DNA of 64,000 bases from assembly GCA_030427705.1 (NCBI GenBank), contig JAUIBR010000029.1:17561-81560 (forward strand). The letters run 5' to 3'. The position numbers and the translations under genes are program-made. The stretch comes from a bacterium (lineage in GTDB: Bacteria > Myxococcota_A > Bradymonadia > Bradymonadales > Bradymonadaceae). The notes under the pieces were generated by a model, which was given only the letters and a program-made list of their open reading frames with translations, did not search any database and was not told the origin of the DNA. Each line of letters starts with the position of its first letter. The stretch's first letter is position 1. This document shows, in pieces, positions 17,414 to 27,591 of the stretch.

Positions 17414-19698
17414 AGCACTACGACGCACAATTCCACGTTCGTGGCGAGAGTGAGTACATCGACGACGTGCCACCACCAGCCGGTATGTTGCATGCTGCGG
17501 TCTACGGCTCGCCCGTCGCGCACGGCAATATCAAAGGGTTCGACGCTTCAAAGGCGTTGGCGATGGAGGGTGTTCACGCGGTCATCACTGCGAAGGACAT
17601 TCCTGGCGAGAACCAAATCGGTCCCATCATCCAGGACGAAGGTCTGCTGGCCGAAACGACTGTGCACTTCATCGGTCATCCGGTCGCGGTTGTGGTCGCG
17701 GAGACAGCCGAGATTGCCCGTGCAGCGACCCATGAGATCACGATGGACATCGAGGCGCTCGAGGTCATCGTTGACCCACGCGAAGCCTTCAAACGCGGCC
17801 ATTTCATCGACGCACCACGCGAATTCAATATCGGCGATATCGGCACGGCGTGGGCGGATTGCGACATCATCGTTGAAGGCGAATGCGATATCGCGGGGCA
17901 GGAACACCTGTACCTTGAAACGCAACGCGCACGCGTTGTGCCGGGAGAAGGCCACAAGATTCAGGTCTATTCTTCCACGCAGAGTCCGTACGCCGTTCAA
18001 CGCATGACCGCGAAGGTGTTGGGGCTTCCAGCGCACCTGATCGAGGTCGACGTCAAACGCCTGGGCGGCGGGTTTGGTGGTAAGGAAGACCAAGCCACAC
18101 CGTGGGCCGTGATGGCAGCTCTGGCTGCGCACTTGCTGGATAAGCCGGTCGAGCTGGTCCTGCACCGTCTGGACGACATCAAGATGACCGGCAAGCGCCA
18201 TCCGTATGCGGCGGATTTCAAACTTGGTTTGAAGGATGACGGCACGATTGTGGCGTTTGAGAGCAAGCTCTATCAAAACTCGGGTGCGACAGCTGACCTG
18301 TCGACCGCAGTTTTAGAGCGAAGTCTCTTCCACGGCTGCAATTCCTACTTCATCCCGAATGCACGTATTTTCGCCGCGCCTTGCCGCACGAATCTGCACC
18401 CACATACCGCGTTTCGTGGGTTTGGTGGGCCGCAGGGGATGTTCGTCATCGAAGCAGCGATCGCGAAAGCGGCCGAGACCATTGGCGTCCCGCGCGAGGA
18501 GATTCAGTTCAAGAACCTACTGAGGGAAGGCGATAGCTTCCCGTATGGGCAGAAGACTGAAGGCTGTCACTCACGGCGTTGCTGGGAAGAGGCCGTCGAT
18601 GAGTTTGATTACGCTGGCATGCGTGCTGCGGTCGATGAGTTCAATGCGAACAATAGCCGCGACAAGAAGGGCCTGGCCATTATGCCAATTTGCTTCGGCA
18701 TCGCGTTCACAAAGACGTTTATGAACCAGGCGTCGGCGCTGATCCATTGCTATCCGGACGGCAGCGTTGTGCTGTCGACGGGCGGCGTAGAGATGGGGCA
18801 AGGCGTTAACTCGAAGCTGATTAACATCTGCGCCAAAGAGTTTGGTATCTCGGACAGCCGCGTGCGGGTTGAGACGACCAACACTACGCGTATCGCTAAT
18901 ATGTCGCCGTCGGCCGCCAGTGCGACGACGGACTTGAACGGCAACGCGACGATTCTGGCCGTGAAACAGATCTGGGAGCGCTTGCGCGACCTCGCAGCAA
19001 CCAAGCTGGGCATTACCGACGTTGGCGATATCACGCTCGAAAACGAGGTCGTGTACTTCCGAGGTGAGGCGACCGAAATCACATGGCCGGAGCTCACGCA
19101 GCTCGCCTATTTCAGCCGTGTTGGCCTTTCAGCACATGCGTTCTATGCGACGCCAAACATCTGGTTCGACGCCGCAAAAGAGTCGGGCCGCCCGTTTGCG
19201 TACCACGTGTACGGAGCCGCGATTGTTCAAGCGAACGTGGATTGCTTGCGCGGAGTCTACGACATCGAGTCGGTGCGGATCGTTCACGACCTGGGCCGTC
19301 CCATCAACGAGGTCGTTGATATCGGTCAGGTCGAAGGCGGACTCGCCCAGGGGCTTGGTTGGATGACGCTCGAAGAGCTCGCGTACGGCGACGACGGACG
19401 CATCCTTTCGCACGCGTTGTCGACTTACAAAGCCCCGGACGTCTTCTATATGCCCGACGACCTGCAGGTTCGCTGGGTCACCGATGATTCACCGACGGGT
19501 CCGTACGGCTCCAAGGCCGTCGGCGAACCTCCGCTGATGTACGGAATTGGCGCGTTCTTCGCGATTCGAGATGCCATGCGTGCGTTCCGCGACGACGATT
19601 ACGAATTCAGCGCGCCGCTGACACCCGAGAAGGTGCTGCTTGGCATCCAAGGGCACACGCTCTCGGATTACCGCAAGGGCGAGATCGCTGCCGAGTAG
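17410..19698 (+). CDS. xdhB: Xanthine dehydrogenase large molybdopterin subunit
   Basis: A 762-residue molybdenum hydroxylase subunit. Family motifs are in the expected order: EGECDIAGQEHLYLE, LGGGFGGKEDQ (about 219-229), HTAFRGFGGPQGMF, GGVEMGQGVNSK and a C-terminal GEPPLMYGIGAFFAI containing the catalytic Glu. Its start overlaps the xdhA stop (ATGA), so the two are translationally coupled. The maturation chaperone XdhC, often encoded next to this pair, is not found within the following kilobase, so it must lie elsewhere. Together with the pyrimidine-type enzymes at 4.2-8.5 kb it gives this region a nucleobase-catabolism theme, although they are separate transcription units. Confidence 0.95.
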   Translation: MKHYDAQFHVRGESEYIDDVPPPAGMLHAAVYGSPVAHGNIKGFDASKALAMEGVHAVITAKDIPGENQIGPIIQDEGLLAETTVHFIGHPVAVVVAETAEIARAATHEITMDIEALEVIVDPREAFKRGHFIDAPREFNIGDIGTAWADCDIIVEGECDIAGQEHLYLETQRARVVPGEGHKIQVYSSTQSPYAVQRMTAKVLGLPAHLIEVDVKRLGGGFGGKEDQATPWAVMAALAAHLLDKPVELVLHRLDDIKMTGKRHPYAADFKLGLKDDGTIVAFESKLYQNSGATADLSTAVLERSLFHGCNSYFIPNARIFAAPCRTNLHPHTAFRGFGGPQGMFVIEAAIAKAAETIGVPREEIQFKNLLREGDSFPYGQKTEGCHSRRCWEEAVDEFDYAGMRAAVDEFNANNSRDKKGLAIMPICFGIAFTKTFMNQASALIHCYPDGSVVLSTGGVEMGQGVNSKLINICAKEFGISDSRVRVETTNTTRIANMSPSAASATTDLNGNATILAVKQIWERLRDLAATKLGITDVGDITLENEVVYFRGEATEITWPELTQLAYFSRVGLSAHAFYATPNIWFDAAKESGRPFAYHVYGAAIVQANVDCLRGVYDIESVRIVHDLGRPINEVVDIGQVEGGLAQGLGWMTLEELAYGDDGRILSHALSTYKAPDVFYMPDDLQVRWVTDDSPTGPYGSKAVGEPPLMYGIGAFFAIRDAMRAFRDDDYEFSAPLTPEKVLLGIQGHTLSDYRKGEIAAE

Positions 19699-19856
19699 TT
19701 CTTAGTAAGACGGAAAAGGTCAGAAAGGCGGCAAAGTCTTAACCGCCCGTAGGCCTTCTCAGGCTTACCAAAACAAAAAAGGCGACCCACTGGGTCGCCT
19801 TCTTCGTTGGCAAGCAGCTCTTAACCGCCTTACCAACCTTAACCGGCTTACTAAGG
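19699..19856. repeat. Intergenic tract with repeated CTTAACCG and GCTTACCAA words
   Basis: The gap between xdhB and groEL has three copies of CTTAACCGSC (starting near 19738, 19820 and 19838) and three of GSCTTACYAA (near 19762, 19828 and 19846), with a reverse-complement TTAGTAAG at 19702. TTAACCGGC links it to the tract at 8689-8721. The groEL terminator lies in the middle. Confidence 0.6.
19771..19799 (-). terminator. Intrinsic terminator of groES-groEL
   Basis: A perfect nine-base-pair stem (GGCGACCCA with TGGGTCGCC, one-base centre at 19790) is followed on the minus strand by TTTTTTGTTT. It lies about 60 bases after the groEL stop. The plus-strand tail (TTCTTCG) is less T-rich but may also help end xdhAB. 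Confidence 0.9.
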
Positions 19857-21509
<1,653 letters not shown>

Positions 21510-21545
21510 CTATGAGTTCAAAAGATTCGCGTCGAAACGCAGTGA

Positions 21546-21836
21546 TTAATCTTTAATAATTGCCAGGATGTCGTCTTCTTTCAGGATGAGGTGCTCTTCG
21601 CCGTTCAGCGAAACCTCAGTTCCTGCGTACTTGCCGAATAGGACGCGGTCTCCCTCAGCAACTTGCATTTTGACGAGCTCACCGTCTTTGCCGATGCGGC
21701 CTGGGCCGACGGCGCGGACGATAGCCTCGAAAGGCTTTTCTTTGGCGGTGTCGGGAATGTAGAGACCGGAAGCGGTTTTTTCTTCGCTTTCGGTGCGCTG
21801 TACCAAAACGCGGTCGTACAACGGTTGAACTTTCAT
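21546..21836 (-). CDS. groES: Co-chaperonin GroES
   Basis: A 96-residue lid protein for GroEL. It begins [14 protein letters not shown], followed by a mobile-loop region ([18 protein letters not shown]) and [21 protein letters not shown] at the end, all standard for GroES. The ATG at 21836 is preferred because GGAG lies close upstream and because the family starts here; in-frame codons further upstream would add residues unlike any GroES. It is the first gene of the groES-groEL operon. Confidence 0.98.
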   Translation of the reverse strand: MKVQPLYDRVLVQRTESEEKTASGLYIPDTAKEKPFEAIVRAVGPGRIGKDGELVKMQVAEGDRVLFGKYAGTEVSLNGEEHLILKEDDILAIIKD

Positions 21837-21920
21837 CGTGGACTCCATTGTGTGATTGGTCTGTTGACCGTTTCGTATCAAGTAACTAGTAGTTCGAGCG
21901 CCATCTCTGATTAGCAGAAA

Positions 21921-21947
21921 TTGGCACTCTTTATGTGAGAGTGCTAA
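21921..21947 (-). promoter_or_regulatory. CIRCE operator (HrcA binding site) of groES-groEL
   Basis: TTGGCACTC, nine bases, GAGTGCTAA: one mismatch to the consensus TTAGCACTC-N9-GAGTGCTAA. It lies about 85 bases upstream of groES and covers the expected transcription start. CIRCE is the binding site of the HrcA repressor, so the operon should be de-repressed by heat or misfolding stress. No hrcA gene is in the window. Confidence 0.95.
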
Positions 21948-21955
21948 CGCCGCGG

Positions 21956-21983
21956 ATGCTAACCACGGCCCAAATGGTGTCAA
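21956..21983 (-). promoter_or_regulatory. Sigma-70-type promoter of groES-groEL
   Basis: On the minus strand TTGACA (complement of 21978-21983) is followed after 16 bases by TAGCAT (complement of 21956-21961). The predicted start near 21949 falls at the edge of the CIRCE element, the normal layout for HrcA control. Confidence 0.65.
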
Positions 21984-22065
21984 GGACGTTTTTTGAACTT
22001 TTCTTGTCGACCGCATGAATGCTGACGTTGATGGCACTCAGTAATCGAAACGACATGGTAATTTC

Positions 22066-23334
22066 ATGGCATCGCAATCGACCGAAAATCCGCTGACAGA
22101 ACTCGCCGATCGTGTAGTGGCGGGAGCCCGCGTGTTGGCCCGCCAGGACACGAGCGTCAAGAACGACGCGCTGCAGGCGATGGCAGATGCATTGCGTGCG
22201 AACACGGATGCGATTCTTGCGGCGAACGCCCAAGATGTTGCGGACAGCCAGCGTGACGACGCATTCCGTGATCGGCTGACGCTGACACCAGAACGCATTG
22301 AAGGCATGGCATCGGCGATCGAAGAAGTGATCGCGTTGCCAGACCCAGTCGGCCGAATCGATAGCCAGTGGCTTCGTCCCAATGGGCTAAAAGTAGGGCG
22401 GCAGCGCATTCCTTTGGGTGTTGTGGGGATCATCTACGAGGCGCGGCCGAACGTGACCAGTGATGCTGCTGCGCTCTGCTTCAAGAGCGGAAACGGGGTT
22501 CTGTTGCGTGGCGGATCAGATGCATTCCGGTCGAACCAGGCGGTTCATGCAGCTTTGATCGAAGGCATGAAGAATAGTCGACTGCCGGCTGAAGCTATCG
22601 ACTCGGTCGGGTTTGTGAACACGGCATCACGCGAAGGTGTGAACGCGATGTTGGAGCTCGAGGACCACCTCGATGTCATCATTCCAAGGGGCGGAAAGGG
22701 GCTTATTCGCTTCGTCAACGAGCATAGCCGTGTTCCGGTCATCAAGCACGACGAGGGCGTGTGCCACATCGTCGTGGACGGCACAGCGAATCCCGAAATG
22801 GTCGATGCCATCGTTTTGAACGCAAAAATTCAACGTCCTACTGTTTGCAACTCACTGGAGACTCTGCTCTTCTTAGAGAGTGCGGTGGAACCGCATCTGG
22901 ACCGAACGCTGCAAGCTCTGCATAATGAGGGCGTAGAGTTGTTTCTGGATGCACGAGCCGCGAACGCTACAGAGGTGCCTCATCAGCCTGCGACCGACGA
23001 ACATTACCACGAAGAATTTTTGGCCCTGCGCCTTGCCGTGCGTGTCGTCGACGACCTCGAATCTGCCATCGCCCACATCAACAAATTCGGTTCAAAACAC
23101 ACCGAGGCTATTTTGACGGAACAATATAGCCTTGCGCAGAGGTTTGTGGACGCCGTTGATAGCTCGTGCGTGATGGTAAATGCATCGACTCGCTTCGCAG
23201 ATGGCAATCAGCTTGGGCTGGGCGCCGAAATCGGAATTAGTACAACACGCCTTCACGCCTACGGGCCGATGGGCATTGAAGAGCTGACCACGACGAAATT
23301 CGTGGTCTTTGGAAGCGGCCAGGTACGGTCGTAA
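22066..23334 (+). CDS. proA: Glutamate-5-semialdehyde dehydrogenase (gamma-glutamyl phosphate reductase)
   Basis: A 422-residue enzyme of proline synthesis that reduces gamma-glutamyl phosphate to glutamate-5-semialdehyde with NADPH. Typical ProA motifs are VVGIIYEARPNVTSDAAALC (about 124-143), GNGVLLRGGSDA, IIPRGGKGLIRFV and the region around the catalytic Cys in KIQRPTVCNSLETLL (C about 264). It belongs to the aldehyde dehydrogenase superfamily. The ATG at 22066 is the first good start after the divergent groES promoter; no strong ribosome site is seen. It is followed 19 bases later by rsfS, probably in one transcript. proB is not adjacent. Confidence 0.97.
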   Translation: MASQSTENPLTELADRVVAGARVLARQDTSVKNDALQAMADALRANTDAILAANAQDVADSQRDDAFRDRLTLTPERIEGMASAIEEVIALPDPVGRIDSQWLRPNGLKVGRQRIPLGVVGIIYEARPNVTSDAAALCFKSGNGVLLRGGSDAFRSNQAVHAALIEGMKNSRLPAEAIDSVGFVNTASREGVNAMLELEDHLDVIIPRGGKGLIRFVNEHSRVPVIKHDEGVCHIVVDGTANPEMVDAIVLNAKIQRPTVCNSLETLLFLESAVEPHLDRTLQALHNEGVELFLDARAANATEVPHQPATDEHYHEEFLALRLAVRVVDDLESAIAHINKFGSKHTEAILTEQYSLAQRFVDAVDSSCVMVNASTRFADGNQLGLGAEIGISTTRLHAYGPMGIEELTTTKFVVFGSGQVRS

Positions 23335-23353
23335 ACAACCTGCAAGAGGAAGG

Positions 23354-23785
23354 ATGAACGCGAACGCAAAAGCAGAAGCACCCAATGAAGAGTTCGATAC
23401 CGAAGTCTTCGCCCGCTTTGTAGCGGAAATGACCTGGGACATTAAGGGACTGAACACGGTGGTCATCGACCTGCGTGGCAAGGTCTCCTACACCGATTTT
23501 GTGGTGGTGACATCGGCTTCGTCTGAACGCCATGTCCAAGCTGTCGCGAAGCACGTGCAGGCCAAGGTTAAGGAAGAAACCGGAATCATCGCCTACGGAA
23601 CCGAAGGCGTTGAAGCGGGCTCATGGGCGCTTATCGACTTCGGCGACGCTATCCTCCACATTTTTAATGGGAGCGTCCGCGAAGATTACGCCCTCGAAAA
23701 GATGTGGAACGAGGCAGAACAGCTCGAGCTCGAAGACAAGCCCAAAGGACTCTACGGCCACTTCGAAATGGCCCAGTTCGAGTGA
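23354..23785 (+). CDS. rsfS: Ribosomal silencing factor RsfS (Iojap family)
   Basis: A 143-residue protein that binds ribosomal protein L14 and blocks joining of the subunits under starvation. Family features are DIKGLNTVVIDLRGKVSYTDFVVV, SSERHVQAVAKHV, EGVEAGSWALIDFGDAILHIF and REDYALEKMW. The ATG at 23354 has GAGGAAGG directly upstream, which decides it over an in-frame start 45 bases earlier inside proA. It overlaps the next gene by four bases (GTGA). Confidence 0.96.
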   Translation: MNANAKAEAPNEEFDTEVFARFVAEMTWDIKGLNTVVIDLRGKVSYTDFVVVTSASSERHVQAVAKHVQAKVKEETGIIAYGTEGVEAGSWALIDFGDAILHIFNGSVREDYALEKMWNEAEQLELEDKPKGLYGHFEMAQFE

Positions 23786-24213
23786 ATCCAATCTTTATCA
23801 CCGCCTTGATAATGGCGGGTATTGGTGTCGCCATTACCCGCCGCTATCGGCAAAACGAATCGCTGCAAACAACTCGAAAGGGGCTGATTCCGGGATTCTC
23901 CACCACAGATGGTGAGCATTTGAACCTCGATCCAAATCCCGATTGGATCGTGGAGCGTCTGCACGAGTATCACGTGCCGAACCGAACCCGTCTCGTTTTG
24001 GTGGTCAAGCAAACGAATGACGACGCAAACCCGGCCGCAATCGCGCAAACCCTTGCACGAACGGCACACGCAAACACCAACGCGCAGGCCGTTTTTGTCC
24101 GTGTGATCAATGAGGAAGGGCAGTCGCAGTACCGATGTCTGTACGCCCCAGACCGTGCCGGTTGGAGCGGAAATGAACACGTCGAATTCGTGGGTCAAAA
24201 GACGCACGCCTGA
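23782..24213 (+). CDS. Small membrane-anchored protein of unknown function
   Basis: A 143-residue protein starting at a GTG that overlaps the rsfS stop. The N terminus (PIFITALIMAGIGVAIT) is a single membrane segment followed by basic residues RRYRQ, so the bulk is probably cytoplasmic by the positive-inside rule. The soluble part has LVLVVKQTNDDANPAAIAQTLART and a second half ending near GQKTHA; I do not recognise a family. Coupling to rsfS is the only functional hint. An upstream in-frame extension inside rsfS exists but is unlikely. Confidence 0.65.
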   Translation: MNPIFITALIMAGIGVAITRRYRQNESLQTTRKGLIPGFSTTDGEHLNLDPNPDWIVERLHEYHVPNRTRLVLVVKQTNDDANPAAIAQTLARTAHANTNAQAVFVRVINEEGQSQYRCLYAPDRAGWSGNEHVEFVGQKTHA

Positions 24214-24288
24214 CACAATCGTTTTGTTCCATGCCAACAAGGTTGGTGGTAGGCTGTTCGCAGCTAGCTCCCAACTACTTTGACGCCA

Positions 24289-25956
24289 ATGGGCAACACG
24301 CGATCCGCAACTCAAATTGAGGGCATCCTTCATAAGGGGGAACTACTCGCCGACAAGTATCGAGTTGTGTCGTCGCTTGGGACGGGGAACTTCGCCTACG
24401 TCCTGAAAGGCCGCCATGAAATCATGGGGCGGGACGTCGCGTTGAAGATCCTGAAGCCCGATGTCATTCGGCAAAATCCCGAAGTATCCGAGCGATTCCT
24501 TACTGAGGTTCGCATCGTCAGTCGGTTGAAATGCCCTAACACGGTCACTGTTTTCGATTTCGGCGAGACGGATGCCGGACTCTTGTACATGGTCTTGGAG
24601 TATGTGGACGGGACCGCGCTTGACCAAGTGCTCGCGGCCGAAGGCGCGCTTGACGCCGAACGGGCGGTAAAACTCACATTGCAGATCCTGAAAAGCCTCG
24701 ACGAAGCGCATGCGCTCGGTGTGGTTCATCGCGACCTCAAGCCTGGCAATATCATGCTGACCGAGACGCGTGATAAGCCCGAATTCGTGAAGGTGCTCGA
24801 CTTCGGTGTTGCGAAGCTGATGTCTGAAGAGGATGACGCGCCGGAGCCGCGAAGCGCGTCTGGACTGGTTCGCCGCTCCACTCAATTCATCGGCACGCCG
24901 ATCTACATGAGCCCCGAACAGGTTCTTGGTCGGAAAGTTACGCCAGCCGCGGATATCTACAGCCTCGGTCTCATCCTTTACGAGATGTTGGCCGGTGAAA
25001 GCCCAATCGATTCGTCGCTGAACGTCGCTGCGGTGGCGCAGCAGCACATCGACTACAAACCGCTTCCCTTTAAGCGGCTCAAAGACATCCCGCCCAATCT
25101 GCGCGCGGCGATTCTGAAGGCCACAACGCGAAAACCCGAGGAGCGCTTCAAAGATGCCCGCGAGTTTGCGAGAGCGATTCGGGCGGATTCCACGGGTGAT
25201 TTCCTTTCGCATCGTACAAAGAGCGACAAACGACCGAAGTCGGACAAGCGGGCCAAGCCGCAACCCAAGCCCAACGACGTGGATCCTTCGAGCCCATTTT
25301 CTGGCAACAACTACGTTGATATTCCAGAGAGTGAGGCCGAAGAAGTTCCAGGCTTGTTGCCAGCAAAAAAGCCGACACCACAGAAGAAGCAGGCGCCGAG
25401 TCCAACGGTCAAACGTCCCAAGAGCGAGCTAGGCATCAGCGGGGAATTGCAGGTCGATATCGGCAAGGTTCGCCGAGAGGAACTCGCGCGCAAACGAAAG
25501 CAGCGTGAAGAGCTCGTAAAACATGTCGAAAAGCCCCATAGCCGCGGACCGGAGATCGCTTGGATTTCTGGCGGGTTCGTTGCGTTTTTTGTCAGCTTCT
25601 TCCTGTCGAGCGTCCTTGTGGAGGCATCGGTAGGTGTGCGTGCTGCGATGGGGTTTGCGCCACTCGGCCTCGCCGTGTTGCTAGCCGGCTTTAGTTCAGT
25701 CCGTCGTAGCTACGGGTCGGTCTACCGACGTTGGTTGATCCCTGTGTGCAAAGAGTTGGTTTATGTCACCGGTGGCTCGTTGGTGTTGATTTCGCTGACC
25801 ATTCCTAGCGCCGCTGCGACGGATATTAGCAACTTCAGCGATTGGTTTGTCGACGGCATCCCCGGGGTGGGCCTAGCACTGAAGCCAGTTGGGCTTCTGA
25901 TCTACACCGGTTTGGAGGCGTGGTTTGTGTTCATTAGTGGCATATTGCCGTGGTAG
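24289..25956 (+). CDS. Hanks-type Ser/Thr protein kinase with C-terminal membrane segments
   Basis: A 555-residue kinase. The kinase domain (about 25-290) has a glycine loop LGTGNFAYVLKG, ALKIL (K53), VVHRDLKPGNIM (catalytic D149), DFGVAKL (D171) and GTPIYMSPEQVLG; all catalytic residues are present. A Lys/Pro-rich linker (about 305-420) leads to a charged segment and then three or four membrane helices (about 425-555). There is no extracellular PASTA or sensor domain. This membrane-tail layout is shared with the next kinase gene and with the minus-strand kinase at 29.2 kb. The start is the ATG at 24289; a TTG nine bases earlier is possible. The target is unknown. Confidence 0.93.
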   Translation: MGNTRSATQIEGILHKGELLADKYRVVSSLGTGNFAYVLKGRHEIMGRDVALKILKPDVIRQNPEVSERFLTEVRIVSRLKCPNTVTVFDFGETDAGLLYMVLEYVDGTALDQVLAAEGALDAERAVKLTLQILKSLDEAHALGVVHRDLKPGNIMLTETRDKPEFVKVLDFGVAKLMSEEDDAPEPRSASGLVRRSTQFIGTPIYMSPEQVLGRKVTPAADIYSLGLILYEMLAGESPIDSSLNVAAVAQQHIDYKPLPFKRLKDIPPNLRAAILKATTRKPEERFKDAREFARAIRADSTGDFLSHRTKSDKRPKSDKRAKPQPKPNDVDPSSPFSGNNYVDIPESEAEEVPGLLPAKKPTPQKKQAPSPTVKRPKSELGISGELQVDIGKVRREELARKRKQREELVKHVEKPHSRGPEIAWISGGFVAFFVSFFLSSVLVEASVGVRAAMGFAPLGLAVLLAGFSSVRRSYGSVYRRWLIPVCKELVYVTGGSLVLISLTIPSAAATDISNFSDWFVDGIPGVGLALKPVGLLIYTGLEAWFVFISGILPW

Positions 25957-25985
25957 ACTGCCCTATCTCTAATGGCCCGCGATAA

Positions 25986-27494
25986 ATGAGTTCACCCAGC
26001 GATATCGTTCGAAAGTACATCCGACCGGGAGACCGGGTCGGTGGGCGCTATCAGATCGAAGGTTTCATTGGGTCTGGCGCATACGGCGCTATCTTCAGCG
26101 CGATTGACGTCGAGACGATGGAGCGAGTCGCCGTCAAGGCGCTCCCACCCGCCGAAGATGGAACGAATAAGACTGCCATCGGTCGATTCCAGCGCGAGAT
26201 GAAGGTCATCAGTCGACTGCGTCATCCGAATATCATCACCATGTATGATTTCGGAGAGACGGAGCATCGCATCGTCTACATGGTGATGGAGTACATCGAA
26301 GGCGAGACCCTCTTCGACCTGTGCAATCAAAACCGGCTGGACGACACTCAGGCGCTTCATGTGGTGCGACAGATTGCCAGTGCGCTGAACGAAGCCCACA
26401 CCAAAGGCGTCATCCATCGCGATCTCAAGCCACAAAATGTGATGGTCGCGCAGCAACACAACGGTCAATACGTCGTGAAGGTGTTGGACTTTGGGATGGC
26501 GAAACTGCTTTCTGGCGGTGACGATTCCTCGATTGTCCAGCTCACCCGAGAGGGCGTCGCGGTCGGAACACCAAGGTATATCGCGCCGGAACAAGCACGA
26601 GGTAAAGACGTCGGACCTTGGTCCGACCTCTATGCGCTTGGTTTGCTCATGTACGAGGCCTTCACCGGCGAGCGTGCTGTCAAAGCTGACACCATCGAGA
26701 GCGCGATCATCGCTCATGTTTCGCCTGAACCGCTAGAGCTTCAAGAGATTGACGACGTGCCGCAGTACGTTCGTCCAGTCTTGTTCAAACTCATCGAAAA
26801 GAAGATTAAGCGGCGCTATCAAAGTGCAGGCGAAGTCGTCCGTGACTTAGATAATTTGGATCGCCGCCGCAACGATATGGAAATCGCGCCAACTCTGCCG
26901 TTTGGTAGCGATAAGCTAGAACTCGATTTCCCAGAACCGCGACAGCAAACCGCCGAGAAATCCGCTCGGCTAAAGAGCATCAACTCCGCAGATAATCTAG
27001 AGTTGGACTACGATCGCTATGGGAAGTATGCGCCAGCTGCAGAGCACGTTCCGCAACAGAGGCCACGGCGAAAATCGGAGTTCAACTTCCGAATGCCGCA
27101 TCACGTCTTTGAGTTTTTGGAGGCGTTTGCCGCGTTTATGCTAGCGCCTGCGGCGTTTGTCCTGTTCACAGCACACTTCGAAGGGATGGACTATTTCCTT
27201 CGCTTGTTCATCGGCATCTTGCCGTTGGTGATCGCGATCGTTGTGAATCTCTCCGTCCGAAGCACGGATTGGATGTTCTCGTTCTTCCGTTTGTTCTTCA
27301 TGGCAAACATTCTGACATTGGTCCTCGCTCATCTGATGGGCGTCGAGGACCTGGCGAATGGGCTGTTGCGCAACCCCGATTGGTTGTTCAAGCCCTTTGT
27401 CGACCTGCCAGGCGGCGAGACGCTTTCCAGCATGATGCGGTCGTTCTCACGAACATACGCATCAATTTGGCGCGATCTTCCTCCGGGGCGTTAG
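25986..27494 (+). CDS. Hanks-type Ser/Thr protein kinase with C-terminal membrane segments
   Basis: A 502-residue kinase with a complete catalytic core: IGSGAYGAIFSA, VAVKAL (K51), VIHRDLKPQNVM (D146), LDFGMAKLL (D168) and GTPRYIAPEQARG. After the kinase domain (about 20-285) comes a short acidic linker and then about four membrane helices (about 375-500). It lies 29 bases after the previous kinase gene on the same strand, so the pair is likely co-transcribed and probably arose by duplication, although linkers and tails have diverged. No sensory domain is visible. Confidence 0.93.
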   Translation: MSSPSDIVRKYIRPGDRVGGRYQIEGFIGSGAYGAIFSAIDVETMERVAVKALPPAEDGTNKTAIGRFQREMKVISRLRHPNIITMYDFGETEHRIVYMVMEYIEGETLFDLCNQNRLDDTQALHVVRQIASALNEAHTKGVIHRDLKPQNVMVAQQHNGQYVVKVLDFGMAKLLSGGDDSSIVQLTREGVAVGTPRYIAPEQARGKDVGPWSDLYALGLLMYEAFTGERAVKADTIESAIIAHVSPEPLELQEIDDVPQYVRPVLFKLIEKKIKRRYQSAGEVVRDLDNLDRRRNDMEIAPTLPFGSDKLELDFPEPRQQTAEKSARLKSINSADNLELDYDRYGKYAPAAEHVPQQRPRRKSEFNFRMPHHVFEFLEAFAAFMLAPAAFVLFTAHFEGMDYFLRLFIGILPLVIAIVVNLSVRSTDWMFSFFRLFFMANILTLVLAHLMGVEDLANGLLRNPDWLFKPFVDLPGGETLSSMMRSFSRTYASIWRDLPPGR

Positions 27495-27504
27495 CAACCT
27501 ACAG

Positions 27505-27533
27505 TTGACGTTGGGGCGCTCAGCGGGTACCAA
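27505..27533 (+). promoter_or_regulatory. Possible weak promoter before the foldase gene
   Basis: TTGACG at 27505-27510, 17 bases, then TACCAA at 27528-27533. The -10 match is poor. A small stem (GAGGC with GCCTC, 27546-27563) followed by TTTTT lies between it and the foldase gene, so this gap may hold the end of the kinase transcript and a new start. Confidence 0.3.
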
Positions 27534-27591
27534 AATGCCCTTTTAGAGGCCCAACTGCGCCTCGTTTTTGAGATCTACCTGAGGAGCAGAC

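Noticed and set aside
24289..27494. Pseudokinase status for one of the kinases
   Set aside because: Each kinase keeps the ATP-binding Lys, the HRD Asp and the DFG Asp, so all look active.
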